In this document: positions 51,419 to 63,800 of the stretch, piece after piece | Layout: the number at the start of each line of letters is the position of its first letter | How positions within the stretch are numbered: the stretch's first letter is position 1 | Assembly: GCF_019649055.1 (NCBI RefSeq) | Contig: NW_026570260.1 | Coordinates: 682,001-746,000 of the forward strand | Source: Paramacrobiotus metropolitanus | Taxonomy: Eukaryota; Tardigrada; Eutardigrada; Parachela; Macrobiotidae | DNA length: 64,000 nucleotides | Direction: 5' to 3' | Notes under the pieces: generated by a model | The model's database searches: none | The model's input: only the letters and a program-made list of their open reading frames with translations | Told to the model about the DNA's origin: nothing | Position numbers and translations under genes: made by a program

Positions 51419-54400
51419 TTATTCTGCCGCTATTTGTGGAAGCGGTTGCTTGAGTGACTCCGTGATGTCAACAAAATCCGCTTTTTTCTCCTGATTGTCC
51501 TGTTGTGTCTGAGGCTTGAGAAGAATCTTGATGGGACGTGGTTCGCATAAGCATTCACCGGCATCATTTTGCAGGGAGAGCGAAGTGTCGGCGGTCAGCC
51601 GCACACAGCACTGCCGATTCAGGAGGTGACGCTCATATGCCGCGGCCAACGGGTTAATGACACTGCGCTCGATCTCGTGACGGATACTACGCGCTCCTGT
51701 AGCACATAGTATTAGAAAATAAAAGGCTTTGGGGAACCGTTAAACTGACGTGAACGATAAAAAACTGGAAAATTGTTTTGTAATCAAATGAGAAAAGAAA
51801 ACAATCGTTTAATAAAATACCATAGTGGATGTTGTAGCCATCCGCGATGGCTTCGACTAAACCGGCATCCCATTCTAACTGAACGTCGTGTTTTCGCCGG
51901 GCGCGATCTTTCCAAAAGGTCAGATCTTTGTCGACCAACTGCAGGAGTTCCCCGTGCGAGAACGGCACAAAATACACGATCTCGTTGATGCGGCCAAGAA
52001 ATTCATCGCGCCGAAAGTGACGTTTTAGTTTCGGTTCCACCACTTCGTCCTTGAATTTCCGGGGAAAGTGAATGACCTCGGAGGACGGCCGGAGATCACT
52101 GGCTGCGCCTATCAGTAAGTAAGGATGAATGCACAACATAAAATACTGCAATATTTTAAGCGGTAATAAACAGTAATATGTTCATAAGCAGCATATAGGT
52201 AAGCGGAAGGGAGCAGTTCAACTGGCGAGACAATTTGACAAAAAAATTAAGTTCGGGTGAAAGTAATAACCAACCGCGCATTGCCTGGTCTTCCTGGCGC
52301 ATCCTCACCGCGAATTCGGCAATCTCATCGGTGGCCAGATTGCTCGTCATAATGAAAATAGCCTCCTTGCACTCCACCGTCTTGCCGCGGCCATCGGTCA
52401 GGCGACCTTCGTCGAACAGCTGCAGCAACACTGTCAGAACATCCGGATGCGCCTTGTCCACTTCGTCGAACAGGACCACCGCCCCCGGGCTTTCCTTCAG
52501 TTTCTGCGTTAGCTGTCCGCCCTGTTCGTGACCCAGATAGCCCGGCGGTGAACCGATCAGCTTGGACACCTCTACGGACAGTCGAACACGCTCGCGTTAA
52601 CTGCAACCTACGTTTCGCTGTATATAGTATTTTTTAAAAACTCTGGGCAAATCATTTTTCACATGCTAATAAATTAACAATTTAAAGCTGGTACCGTGCT
52701 TTTCTTGATACTCGCTCATGTCCAGTCGAATAAATCCTTTCTTCTGGTCTTTGTTGAGATAGAGCGCGATCTGCTTAGCTAGCTCGGTTTTGCCAATTCC
52801 CGAAGAGCCGAGAAATAGCAACACCAATGGGTGATCGTCGTCATACCTGCAAAAGGTTATGTCCAATGACTTCCGCCTCCGCTCGATCAGTATACTACGG
52901 CTATTACGATTAACAACAGGAGGATACTACACAAAAGAGCGCTCGATATGAAAAAGATGAAAATAAAACAAAAATCAAAGGATCATCACTTCCTTTGTTA
53001 TTAAAAAATCATAAAGCTACCATCCGCTTTCGCGCCGGCGTATAGCCGCCGACACAGTGGCGATGGCGGTTTCCTGGCCGACCAGTGTCTGCTTGAGGCG
53101 CTCTTCCAGAGGGAATTTGCTGCGCTCCTCCGCCTCACACCGCCGCTGGAACTCCTCTCCTCTAGCCACCGCCTGCTCCAGCATTTCTTTAATCCGCGGT
53201 TCCTTGGCGTATTCCAGACAGGTGTGACCTTTCTCGTTTATGATCAGCGGATTGCCGCCCGCTTGCAACAACAACTGCAGCCACAAACATGCACAAATTA
53301 CTGTAGATGCAATTCGAAGTTAGGTCAGCGGTATAAGAAGCCATTAGCTATAATGACACATAATTATATATATACTCCGTACTCGTAATCTGGAAGCGTA
53401 GTCTTCAGATATTACTAACGATAAATCACATTGACAGTAACATGCTTTCAATACGGTGAATGACAATGAATTTTTGCACACCGGATAGCAATTTTCTACA
53501 AGTGTCTGTACCAAATAACCACGAAAAAATTTGTAAAAATTCGAGACCGGAAAACACTCCACTGACGATGCTGAATTAGTTAACAAAACACCTACTTACC
53601 GTGGTGTGGGCGCACCTGCACAGTCTCCAGATCATCGGCCAGAGCGGCATAATGCAGAGCTGTGCAGCCCTTAAAACTAGCTCGCGTATTCAATCCCCCG
53701 CTGAAGTCCTCTTCCCGGATCAGAAGAATCTCCATCGGCTGCGACTTCCGGGCCTCCGATACGGCGTAAACATTGTTGAACTCATCCTGCGCATTGGGAT
53801 CGGCGCCCGCCTCGAGAAGCAGTCGCGTGGCCGCCGCGTTGCCGTTAGCGGCGCTGACGTGCAGGAAGGTCCAGCCAAGAGGATGCACCGTGTTAATGTT
53901 CAGTGTTTCGTCCTGCAGGAGCGCAGCCGTCTCAGGCAGACTGCGTGGTGATTTGCAGCAACGGAAGAGAGCGCATTCGGACGAGGCGGGCAGGGAGGGA
54001 TCCTTGGGGGCGTTGCCGTTGTTGCGGCTGCTGCTGCAGTGAGCGTAGACGATACCCGAGAAGGCGAGACCATATTTCAAAATTGTCAGCGTCTTCTTCA
54101 GTTTCTTGTACCAGCGGCTATCATCTAGGTATGTGCACGCAGGATAACTTTCGACTTTCTCAATAATAAAAAAAACTGCCCGATGTCGCTCAAGTGTTAA
54201 AAGCAGGATCAATTTTGTATAATCTTTTGTCCGGTGGTTCCTGATTTCATTTTAGGATAATTTTGTTAACTTGAGGTTATTATACATGATAAAAAAAATT
54301 ACAAAATCAAGCAAAGTTCAAAAAAGATCGCAAAAAATCACTTAAAAGGACGTAAAATTAAAAGTCAGCTTAGAGGAGTTCTACGATGTAATCATGTAAG

Positions 54401-54716
54401 CATAAACAAATAAATATGATAATTACATAAAATAATACTGATTTTAGCGAAAATATTCCAGAGATAAATAATTAGAGTAGTTCTTATCTGTAATAACGTT
54501 CTTGTTTGCTCTAATGTATTCCAGTATCTGTAATAACGAACCGGTTTCGCCTTTGAGCCGCGGAATGACATGTTTGAAAGCGGATGCATAGCCGCCCCTC
54601 GTGAGAAACAATTTGGACACGGGCCGGACAATATGGACCGTGCACAAGCGGAGCCGTTGTTGGTGATGGTGGTAGAAGATCTGCGAACGCATCAACGTAA
54701 CCACCAGTTTGTCCAT
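51419..54716 (-). CDS. CLPB: Mitochondrial ankyrin-AAA+ disaggregase CLPB (SKD3)
   Basis: ATP-driven protein disaggregase of the mitochondrial intermembrane space. Seven in-phase exons: 54716-54542, 54124-53616, 53274-53021, 52846-52695, 52571-52275, 52108-51821, 51696-51419; 650 residues (human about 700). The N-terminus is basic and hydrophobic, like a mitochondrial presequence, followed by a hydrophobic stretch ([14 protein letters not shown]). Ankyrin repeats lie at roughly 130-250 ([54 protein letters not shown]). The AAA+ module has Walker A GSSGIGKT (326-333), the pore loop GYLG (374-377), Walker B VVLFDEVD (395-402), sensor 1 IMTSN, the arginine-finger region [20 protein letters not shown] and a ClpB-type small domain ([14 protein letters not shown]). 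A single AAA+ domain with ankyrins distinguishes it from bacterial ClpB. Exon 1 joining to 54124 is phase-consistent, but its donor is weak. Confidence 0.95.
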
Positions 54717-56303
54717 AGGCGAAAGTGCGTAAGTCAGAGGTAGAAATATTACAGGTTAACAGGTAGCTGGATGGACTGCATATCGCGGTCAGTCAACTTA
54801 AATTCTTTAACTAAATTTATTAATTGTTGCAGGAGCGTGACCCGATCGAGCGTTGCCGACATTTGTCGCTACTTCAAAGCCAATCGGCCGCAGTAAAACT
54901 CAGAATATAGAATACCGTGCTACCTATTGAAAATCGTTGTATGTCTTATTAATTTTATGTTCATAAGTTGGCATAGTTTTTAGTACAGTACGAGTTGCAA
55001 GGAGATCCACGTGACCGGAGAGTGACCCTGTCCCAGGTCAGTAATATTGATTTGGCGGCGGTAATTGCTGCCCGTTGCCAAGAATCGCACACCTCTGAAT
55101 TAAGTGCAGATATGTAAGTACATAACTTATAATTAAAAATTCAATGTAAAAGCACAGTACTTACCTTTTACAACAATATCGAGGAATTAATTAGTGTCTA
55201 AAAATTGCGACGTCTTCAAACATACGTGCACGTCTACTCCGGGCTACTCGTACATTACACAATATACAATAATTCGAATACTTACGTAATCGATACTTAT
55301 TTAATTACTGTACTTGTTCAAATATATTTAATAGTCGTAAATATTAAAATCATCAAACTGGAAAGAATTTATCGATTTTTGTTATTCTTTAATTGTATAA
55401 AGCTAAATTTGCAGGCGTATTGTTGTTCAAGTGTAATTATAGATCAAGATTAAAGAGAACACAATTTTTAAAAAAAAAGACCTTTTTTGCTGAATTAAGT
55501 TTTAATTTATTTTTGAACAAACATGATGATCAAAAAGGATACTTCGAAGTAGCTGTACTTCATTTTAGTTGTCCTGTGAGAGTGAGACCGGAAGCGTCGG
55601 TCTCCTTTTCAAACGTAACCGCACCGTCAAGTCGGCAGTTCTTCAGCAGCCTCGAAATGGCTGGAATGTGTTTTTGGATTTCAGTTTTGAATTTTCTTAT
55701 ACTGTTCGTCATTGGACCATTAATATGATCTCTCGGACATTTGACTCGTTTGAAGCACTTTAGAGTTTAGCGCAAAGTTTATATATAGTTGGATGAAATT
55801 TGGAACGGTGGAAGATTTCCCAGCGCCGCTGAGAAACATTCTCGTTTTTTGACTTCGAATCGGTTCCAACTGGAAGAAACGTCCGCAACAACCAACAACG
55901 ACACACAGCGACAGGACTCTTGCGAATCTTACCAGTCTGTTGAAGTCTCTTGGTCCTTCGACTGTATCACTTTCCACGCTCGAATTCCTAAGTTATTATT
56001 GTATGCCTGCAGTGTTGCGGGGTCCTCAGCGAAAGAAACGTACAAAGTCTGGAAGAGGTAAATACGGGTTACACCGTTACAGTGCCGTTACACTGTACAG
56101 TGCTGTTATTGTGATAAACTTCGATTAGCAGATGCATCAAGTCTGCAAATGCTGACTGTAATACAGTAATACAGTAGGTATTGGCTGACAGGACCGATTT
56201 TACAGTTTGTAAAATCAAGGAGCCCAGACGGATATTCCCCGGAGGCTGCATTACCTTGCTCCGTTGTGTTGTTCATTACTGTAACCCGTAGCATAGTCCG
56301 ACG
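54717..56303. other. Divergent intergenic region between CLPB and ERH
   Basis: About 1.6 kb. Holds both promoters and probably the ERH 5' UTR. A donor-like GAGGTAAAT near 56056-56064 and an acceptor-like CCCGTAG at 56286-56292 could frame a 5' UTR intron of ERH. Open frames at 55205-55763 and 55789-56061 lack domains. A small splice-bounded patch near 54830-54900 was seen but could not be tied to any gene. Confidence 0.4.
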
Positions 56304-56624
56304 ATGAGCCACACCATCCTGCTGCTGCAGACGACGAGCAATCCGGCCAGTCGGACGTACTGCGACTACGAGACGGAGGATGACTGTCTGGAAGGAATCT
56401 GTCGCATCTTCGAGCTGAACCTGCGCAAGTCCATGCCGGGCGAGGGCTCCATCACCTACGACATCCGCGATCTCTACGAGTTCCTCGACCGTCTGGAGGA
56501 CATCAGCATCATGGTCTCGCAGGCCGCCAACGGCTCCCCGCTCTACATGCCGCGCGGCAAGCAGTTCATCAAGGAGGCCATCTACGAGCTCCTCCTCCGC
56601 CATCGCAACAACCCAAACAAATAA
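56304..56624 (+). CDS. ERH: Enhancer of rudimentary homolog
   Basis: Small conserved nuclear protein that dimerises and serves as an adaptor in RNA processing and in complexes with splicing and microRNA-processing factors. One exon, 106 residues (usual length about 104). MSHTILLLQ at the start, TYCDYETEDDCLEGICRIFE, SITYDIRDLYEFLDRLEDIS and the C-terminal helix FIKEAIYELLLRH follow the family along its whole length. The sequence is clearly diverged from the vertebrate one in the middle and the C-terminal third. The coding part has no intron, although this family often has introns in animals; it is GC-rich with no frame damage, so it looks functional. Either a lineage that lost its introns or a retrocopy that replaced the parent would explain it. 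A possible upstream 5' UTR intron argues for the former. Confidence 0.95.
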   Translation: MSHTILLLQTTSNPASRTYCDYETEDDCLEGICRIFELNLRKSMPGEGSITYDIRDLYEFLDRLEDISIMVSQAANGSPLYMPRGKQFIKEAIYELLLRHRNNPNK

Positions 56625-58766
56625 ACTGAACACCAGGTCAGCTTGATTCTCTACTGGATCAAAACATAATTGCCCTAATTGTTATTTTTATTATTGTTTC
56701 GTGCAAAACGTTTTTGCCAGGATTTTTTAAATTTTAAACGGGAGGTGTGTGTTCTGCTGGTGGCATTTTTTAATGCCGAGTTTTTATCCTTGCTTGTTTT
56801 TTTTTTAATAAATTGCTTTTGTTTTGCCACAGTTGGTCCACAAACGTTTAACTTATTTATTTTTATATGTACTTTTGTGGGCACGCTTACTTTGCTGCCT
56901 TTTCTCTGTATGGATATTCCCATTCTTAGGAAGTGAAGTACAAATTTTACAATTTGCCCGATATCATCGTCATCTCATGGTTGAATCATTTACTGTACTC
57001 TGTAATTCAGGTTTTCCTCAGATAATGTTACGCGTCCCTTGTTATATTTTCGCTTTTTTCGCATAATTTTTTTTCTTTCAGTATCCTACAGCTAAAAAAA
57101 TTTAGTGTACATGTTAGAATGTAAGCTTAAACTTTGTACGAGTATTTTGTTTGTCGTTAGTTGTGTGCAAACGAGTACAATACATTTTCGAGATAGATCT
57201 GACTAGTTTGTGGTATTTGTATTTGTACTTTTCGCAGACCTAAACCAATGCGGGAGATCGCTGGATGGATGCGAATGGAATCGTGGGCTGATCTGTTTGA
57301 TGAGGCGTAACCAATTCTTTTTTATCTTGTTTATTTAAGATGCTTTTCTACTTGCATTGACGATCTGCATTGCGATATTGTTCAAAGTTCAACACTACTG
57401 GAGCAACCCGAATAATAAGGATTCTGGCGACGAGCGCCTAAAAGCTAAAACGCTCTGATTGCCAGTAAGAACGAACAAATCGAAGTAAAGCAAAATATTA
57501 AAACCTAACACTGTGAAACTGTTTACGGGCAGGTCTTGTGATTCCTACATCGACTGTAAATCGTAATAAGTTGTGAACTGTGAAATTTCTCTCTTGCGAA
57601 TTCATACTAATAAGTCAGTCTTAGTAACAACCAAATTACGCAAACAATAGCAAAATACAACAAAAGTGAGATGCAGTAGGTAGATATCGGTATTAAGTAT
57701 TATGTGTTAATTATTTACTTAATGTTTTTGAATAGGTATTTAGGATTAGTACCGATTTTAAACGATTGTAAGGAAGGAGCAACCATTAGGCAAGGCTGCA
57801 AAGTTGCGCACTTGGAACATGCACTTGTAAGTTGTAATGCGGTAATAGTCGGAGCATCGGTTATGTTGAACGAATTGTTTTATGGAGTTAACACGAGATT
57901 TCCCCATCAATTTCCTTTTCTGTCCGATCGCTTTATACAGCATATGAAAATAGCCATTGATTTTTTTATTGCTCTAGCGTAAACGTTTACTTTCCGTAAA
58001 TTGTTGGCTGTATGCAAGGCACGCCCATTGTCACTGGCAATCTGAATCGATCAAAGCGCAAATGCTGCTTGTTTCTCTGTTCCATAAATACAATAAACAC
58101 AACACTGTACAGGAGCTCCTTGCATTGACCAGGATTAATAAGTAAATCAAGTTTATACCGCATTTTTCGGTTTTATCCAACAAGTCGCCCGCATGAGCTA
58201 CAGGAAATATCTCCTTGCGCCAGATTATGAGCGCCTAATCATTCATGTTCTCCGCGCTTCGATGGCACTTCCGACTGGATAAAACATGATCCGTTGCGGT
58301 ACACTTCCTTCCGTTTTATCTTCAACATGGAGAAGGGCATCTTTTGATCCGTCGCCAATCGTCCATTCATCAGATGGCACGAAACTAACGGCCACACATT
58401 CGACAAGTTAATTGACAAGTTCAGGCGTGCGTTGTTGCATCACACACCCCGTAAGGCTCGTACGTCGCCGTCCTGAGTAAATTTGAATACGCCGGTTTGG
58501 CAACAACATTTCGTCACGCAATTGTTCAAATAGCAGGCAAATAAAAACGTTGTTTCTTGGAGATTTAATTGTCCAGTTTCGAGTTAAACTGTTCTGCTAA
58601 CTTGCTCGCCTGTTGTCGCTTCCCAGGAGCGGCACAACGGCCGGTTGCATAAAAAAGTGCGGTTTGCTGTAAGTAAGTGTCCTATTCACGAACTGGACAT
58701 CGTCTCTGACTCTCCAGTAATTAACAACACAGATTTATAATTGACTGGCCCGGATTACCATTTACT
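56625..58766. other. Intergenic region, no gene seen
   Basis: About 2.1 kb covering the ERH 3' UTR and the upstream region of the HOPX-like gene. The frame at 57704-57982 (92 residues, non-ATG start) has no recognisable domain or splice partner. No structural RNA recognised. Confidence 0.45.
56807..56812 (+). promoter_or_regulatory. Probable poly(A) signal of ERH
   Basis: AATAAA about 185 bases after the ERH stop, after a T-run. Another AATAAA overlaps the stop codon itself and is less likely to be used. Confidence 0.45.
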
Positions 58767-59418
58767 ATGATACCACTGAAAGCGCGTTTGGCCAATCCAC
58801 AGGACCTGCCGCGCATTCGGATGGACCAGGAACAAATCCTCATGGAGTTTTTCCGGAAAGATAAAAACCCCCAAGTGGCCGATATCAATATTATCGCGGC
58901 TGAACTAGGATTGCAGCCGTATCAAATAAGGGTAAGAAATACTAACTAACAATAAGATTTGGACTACTTTCGCGATAAGTACGAGGTTATAGTGCCCGAG
59001 CTACAGCACTGAGTCGCAGTCACTGAACAATAAATAAACTGTAAACGGAAGCTTTGTGTAATGTGTAAAATGGTCCCGCAATGGATTTCAATTACATTAT
59101 AAAACATTATAATTATTAACACAAGCACAACATGTACAGGTCTGCGTTATAATGTAACAGGCGAAACATTAACATTTCTCCATCAACCATCATTCATTTT
59201 GTGATAGTATCATACTCGTACCGTTTGGAATTAACTTTCATGGAATATTCTTTCATTTTAATTTTCAGACATGGTACCAACACCAACTGGCGTACTGGCG
59301 CTTGTCTCAAGGACTGCCGGCTAATAACCGTAAAGTGTACGACATACCGCAACCACGGACAGATTTCGACGTAGCCGGCAGTGGAAATTACTGGGATCGC
59401 TCTAACAAATTCAGCTGA
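58767..59418 (+). CDS. HOPX: HOPX-like homeodomain-only protein
   Basis: Two exons, in phase: 58767-58931 and 59269-59418; 104 residues. The homeodomain-like region occupies about residues 18-70: helix 1 QEQILMEFFRKDKNP, helix 2 INIIAAELGL, helix 3 QIRTWYQHQLAYWR, then SQGLP. This pattern, especially IIAAELGL, WYxxxLAYWR and the trailing SxGLP...VxD, matches vertebrate HOPX (LIAAEAGL, WFKQRLAKWRRSEGLP) better than any DNA-binding homeodomain. Position 51 of the homeodomain, normally Asn for DNA contact, is His here, and Arg53 is replaced as well. HOPX in vertebrates does not bind DNA and acts through partners such as SRF and chromatin regulators; a similar co-factor role is inferred. The intron lies within helix 3, as in many homeobox genes. 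The C-terminal ~35 residues are not conserved. It could instead be an independently degenerate homeobox gene. Confidence 0.78.
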
Positions 59419-60109
59419 CACTTATTCCATACCATTTTTTCAGTATTATTACTTGCATTAATGTTACGATATCACAGTAATTACTTGTTAGTACCGGGGT
59501 GTTGATATTTGCCGGCAGGTTCTGGTGATCTGAGATCTCGATCGATGCTAGATTATTCCGCAAACAAAAATCCTAAATCTGTTCGCTAGCATTTTTCTGT
59601 TCGCTAACGTACAAATTTTATGAATAGAAGTTATATAGATATTTATATATATAGTTCTGTATTGTGGAACTTCCGTGAATTCAGTTAACGATAAGTAACA
59701 GTACATCGCGTACTGTAACTGTCTGTAAATGTACACGAATATCTGGGTACAGTACTACGAGTAGCATACTTTGTGCTGCAATGTTTCCTATATGATTATT
59801 TTGCAAACCGCGACAGTTTCAAATGCGAACTGAGCAAACAGGCGAACAGGAAAAAAATAATATAGACACATCGTCGGATATCCAGATTATACTGTACGTT
59901 CGAGTGCTTACTGCTTACATTAATTACTGGTGACCCGACAACACAGTAACTACAGAAAGTAAATACTGTACGAGATTATAAAAGTGTGATTATAACACTG
60001 CTTCTAGTACTACTCGGGCAAGTGTCAGTTTTAGTCGTATTAGCTAGGGTAGTGGCACATTAATAAATACCCGCGCGGGAAATTACCAGATTACCGTACA
60101 TGGAATACT

Positions 60110-60220
60110 ATATAGATACGAAGTATAGATATACTCGTATTCTATGCACGTACGAATATAGATAAACTCGTATTCTATTCTATGCACATATTTCTATATA
60201 TAAATATCTATATAGTTCGA
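60110..60220. repeat. Imperfect AT-rich direct repeats with ACTCGTATTCTAT
   Basis: ATAGATA, ACTCGTATTCTAT and TGCACRTA words recur two or three times in tandem order. Likely a decayed minisatellite. Confidence 0.6.
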
Positions 60221-60409
60221 CCCGTACTCGTGGTCAATACAATATAGTTCCATTGCCATTAATTTTGCCGGTTTCTTGTGATGTTAAGAGCCGCAACAGC
60301 GGCGCTGAAAGGATTTCCGGTAGTGCCAGATGGTAAGTTGACCCAATCATCCCACATTTGGCCGGCTTCCGGCCGGGCGAGACTCCGCAGCCATCCATGC
60401 CAGTGCAAC

Positions 60410-60478
60410 GGTTTTATGTAGTGCAGTACAGATTTTTATATAGTACGGTTTTATATAGTAAAGTTTTATTTAGTACTC
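60410..60478. repeat. Imperfect tandem repeat TTTTATATAGTA
   Basis: About four imperfect copies of a 15-18 base unit containing TTTTATATAGTA, ending in ACTCGTA. Confidence 0.65.
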
Positions 60479-60838
60479 GTAATATTCTATAAAAAATGTC
60501 ATATCCATACTCGTATAAAATATATACAACTGTACAGTAAAACCGACCGCCCAGAGCGACAGTTTGGCCGCCAGCCTTTGACACCAATGTAGGCACAGGC
60601 GCACAGATGATGGTGAGAAAGCAAAACAGAGCAGATACGAACAGATGACGTCGCAGATTTCGTTCGAAATTTTTGAAGTGCCTTTCGTCATTCCCGAATC
60701 CGAGGAGAGCATACTCTCATCCGAGAAGATTTTTTCTAAGCGCTTCAGCCAGTTTGGGCAAGGTGTCACTTGCCAGTAGGAACAAACCTTCAGGTCAGCT
60801 TTTTGATTTGATTTGCGATTTGTAGTGTCGGAAAGAAG

Positions 60839-63800
60839 ATGGCTGGTTGTTGTGGCGGCGGCGATGGAATGCAGGCGGTGCGTTCGCCTGCGCAGTGCAT
60901 GGATGCCCCACGGGAGAAGCTGATGTACGTCTCCTGCATCCAGTCCCCTCAGGGACTCATCGCCGGGCTGGTCAAGGACAAGAAGCCCGATTATCTGGCC
61001 ACGGTGGATATCGATCCTGCTTCGGCCACGTTTTGTCAGGTTAGGATTTTAGGTTCTAACAATCTAACTCCAAACACTAACAGGCTAACCGTTAGAATTG
61101 AATAGGTAATCATCCCCAGTCTTGTTATTGCTGTAGCTTATCATTTATGGTTATGGTCCTGGAAATAACTTCATTTGCTTACTGCAATACGGGCACCACT
61201 GCCTAATGCGCTTACAGTACTCGTACAGAACACAAAACGTGACATACACAACTTGTCCGAAAAATAAAAAGTCACTCCATCATACTATCATAGCCATACA
61301 GTGTCTCTGTTTTTAAATTAAAATAAGCACGGCACTTATGGGTAGTTTGCAGCTTCCTTGTTATTTTTCATTGAAGTTTTGGTTACAGTTTTAATTACAG
61401 TATGTCTAAACAGTTTACGTGTTTGTACTGACTGTGAGCTTAAACTGTTTTACGGCGACCGTATGAAGTGTGCTGGCAGGTTGTGCATCGCTTGTACATG
61501 CCGGATGCTGATGATGAGCTGCACCATTTCGGCTGGAATGCCTGCGTCAGCTGCCCCAACACTCCACGCCGTTACATTGTTCTGCCGGGCTTCTTCTCGG
61601 GCAACATCCACATTGTGGACGCCACGACGGACCCGTGTCGTCCGCAGTTGATTAAGGTACGCATCTGCGTCTGTTGACATTTTTCTCACAATTTATCCGA
61701 ATTTTGCGGTAAGGGTTAAACCATTTTCCAGTCAGCACTTCTGTATTGTTTGTGCCTTTAACCATTTTGATGGCATTTTTGCAGTACTATAATGCAGTGT
61801 AAATATGTGAAGTAAAAAGATGGCACTGTTACATTGTACTTATCTGACTTCAAATACGCGGCTTGAAATTAGTCGGTTTGTTTAACCACTAATTTCATCC
61901 ATTAATTTTACCGTGATGATTAACCATTGAACACTACCGGAAAATTAGTGGATGAAATGCTCTGGAAGTAAAAGTTGTAGAACATAAAAAATGGATAGGT
62001 AATGCTGAGTTATTGACTGTAAACTCCTGCTGGACTTCGTTTGATTATTTTCTTTGATTGGTGCAGCAAATCAAAGGCAAAGACATCGCGGAGAAGTACA
62101 ACGTCAGCTATCCGCACACGGTGCACTGCATTCCCAGCGGCGACGTGATGATCCACACTCTGGGAAATGCCCAAGGGGACGCCCGTGGCGCTTTCTACCT
62201 GCTGGCCGGGAACACGTTCGAGCCCAAGGGTCTGTGGAACTCCGGGACGGAGGCCATTAAGGGGCATGACTTCTGGTATCAGCCGCGGCATAACATCATG
62301 ATTTCCACCGAATTTGGAGCGCCCAACAAGTTCACCAAGGGATTCGACATCAAGGACGTTGAAGCCGGTTCGTAAATTAGAGCGGTACTGACGCTGTAAG
62401 CCCGTAATTGTACTTCGCCTACTATAACTTTTGGTTTGAATCTAGTTATTTGATTTCCAGATTTAGTTTCCGATTTCAATTTGCAGTTTTACTGAATGCC
62501 TGTTCGTTTGTGATCGTGTTTTGATTGTGAAGATTGATGAGCAAGTATTGTTAGGTTAATATGATTTAGCAAAACTGCAAAAGGATTATAAGTACTAACA
62601 TACCTGGGTAAAGGATTATGTTGGAGTTTATAAAAAAAATCTTCTGCAGGGTATTATGGGTCGAAAATTCATTTTTGGCGGTGGACGGAACGAGAGCTTT
62701 TCCAGACCATCGATTTGGGCGACGACGGCCGGATTCCCATGGAGATCCGCTTTGTGCATAATCCGCAGGCTACCGATGCTTACATTGTTACCGCATTGGG
62801 TGCTTCCATTTTTCACGTCCGCTTGAACGAGGTGGGCAGCGGTAGTGACATACATTGTGATGTAATGGCTGGGCGGATGCCCAGACGGAAAATTTTGAGA
62901 GAGCGATTAATAATGTCTCGTGCCAAGAACTCTGGACTCTTGCTCGTGCTCATCTGTTCTTCGGAGCAAGAAAGTTGCCAAATTAAGATTTCTGACTTCA
63001 GAACGACCAAGATGATATTAGTTTTTTATTTAATAATCGGGGCAAGGCAATAGTGTTTGTACTGTTTGCGTTTAGGATAAGAAATGGGAGGCCAAAGCGG
63101 CAGTGAAGATCCCACACAAAACCGTTTCCCACTGGGCGCTGCCCTTTGTCCCGGGTAACTGAGCACTAATTGACTATAAATCTATAATTACAATACCTTT
63201 GGGTTTGGTCACCTATTCACATACAACAACTTGAAAACTTCCGCGGTACGTGTTCTAATTATTTCTCAATCTCAGCTTTAATTACGGATGCGCTGATTTC
63301 CCTGGACGATAAATATCTCTTTGTGACCTGCTATCTTCACGGAGATGTCCGCCAGTACGACATTTCCCAACCGGATCAGCCGCGTCTTGTCTCACAGGTG
63401 CGCGGCGGCAATGAAACTTTGTATTTTTGAAATTATAAAAATGTCCTGGTAGATTTTCTCAGATTATAGAACCTGTAAATTGCTGATATTTGAATTTCCT
63501 GAAACCTTTCACTGTTAATGCAGATCTTTGTGGGTGGTGTTATCGTGGATGATACTGGTGTCAAAGTGGACCGGGACGAGGAGCTTTCGCATCAGCCGTC
63601 GAGAACGGTTATTAAAAACCGCAAAATTCAGTAAGTGATACGCAATGGCAGTGGGTGATTTCACAGTAATGATTGTCGTGGTGTGTAGCGGTGGTCCACA
63701 TATGATCCAGCTGAGCCGCGACGGAAAACGCTTGTACGTCACTGTGTCCATCATTACGCCGTGGGATGCGCAGTTCTATCCAGACTTAATCAAGTGAGCG

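Larger units (their letters stand above)
59419..60838. other. Intergenic region rich in short AT repeats
   Basis: About 1.4 kb between the HOPX-like gene and SELENBP1. Repetitive ATAGATA / ACTCGTATTCTAT units occur at 60110-60220 and TTTTATATAGTA-type imperfect tandem copies at 60410-60478. The SELENBP1 promoter should lie near 60800. No gene recognised. Confidence 0.5.

Noticed and set aside
51419-54716. CLPB as a bacterial ClpB transferred horizontally
   Set aside because: Seven exons, ankyrin repeats and a single AAA+ domain match the animal CLPB/SKD3, so it is native.
57704-57982. 92-residue frame in the ERH/HOPX spacer
   Set aside because: Non-ATG start, no domain, no supporting splice partners; kept as spacer.
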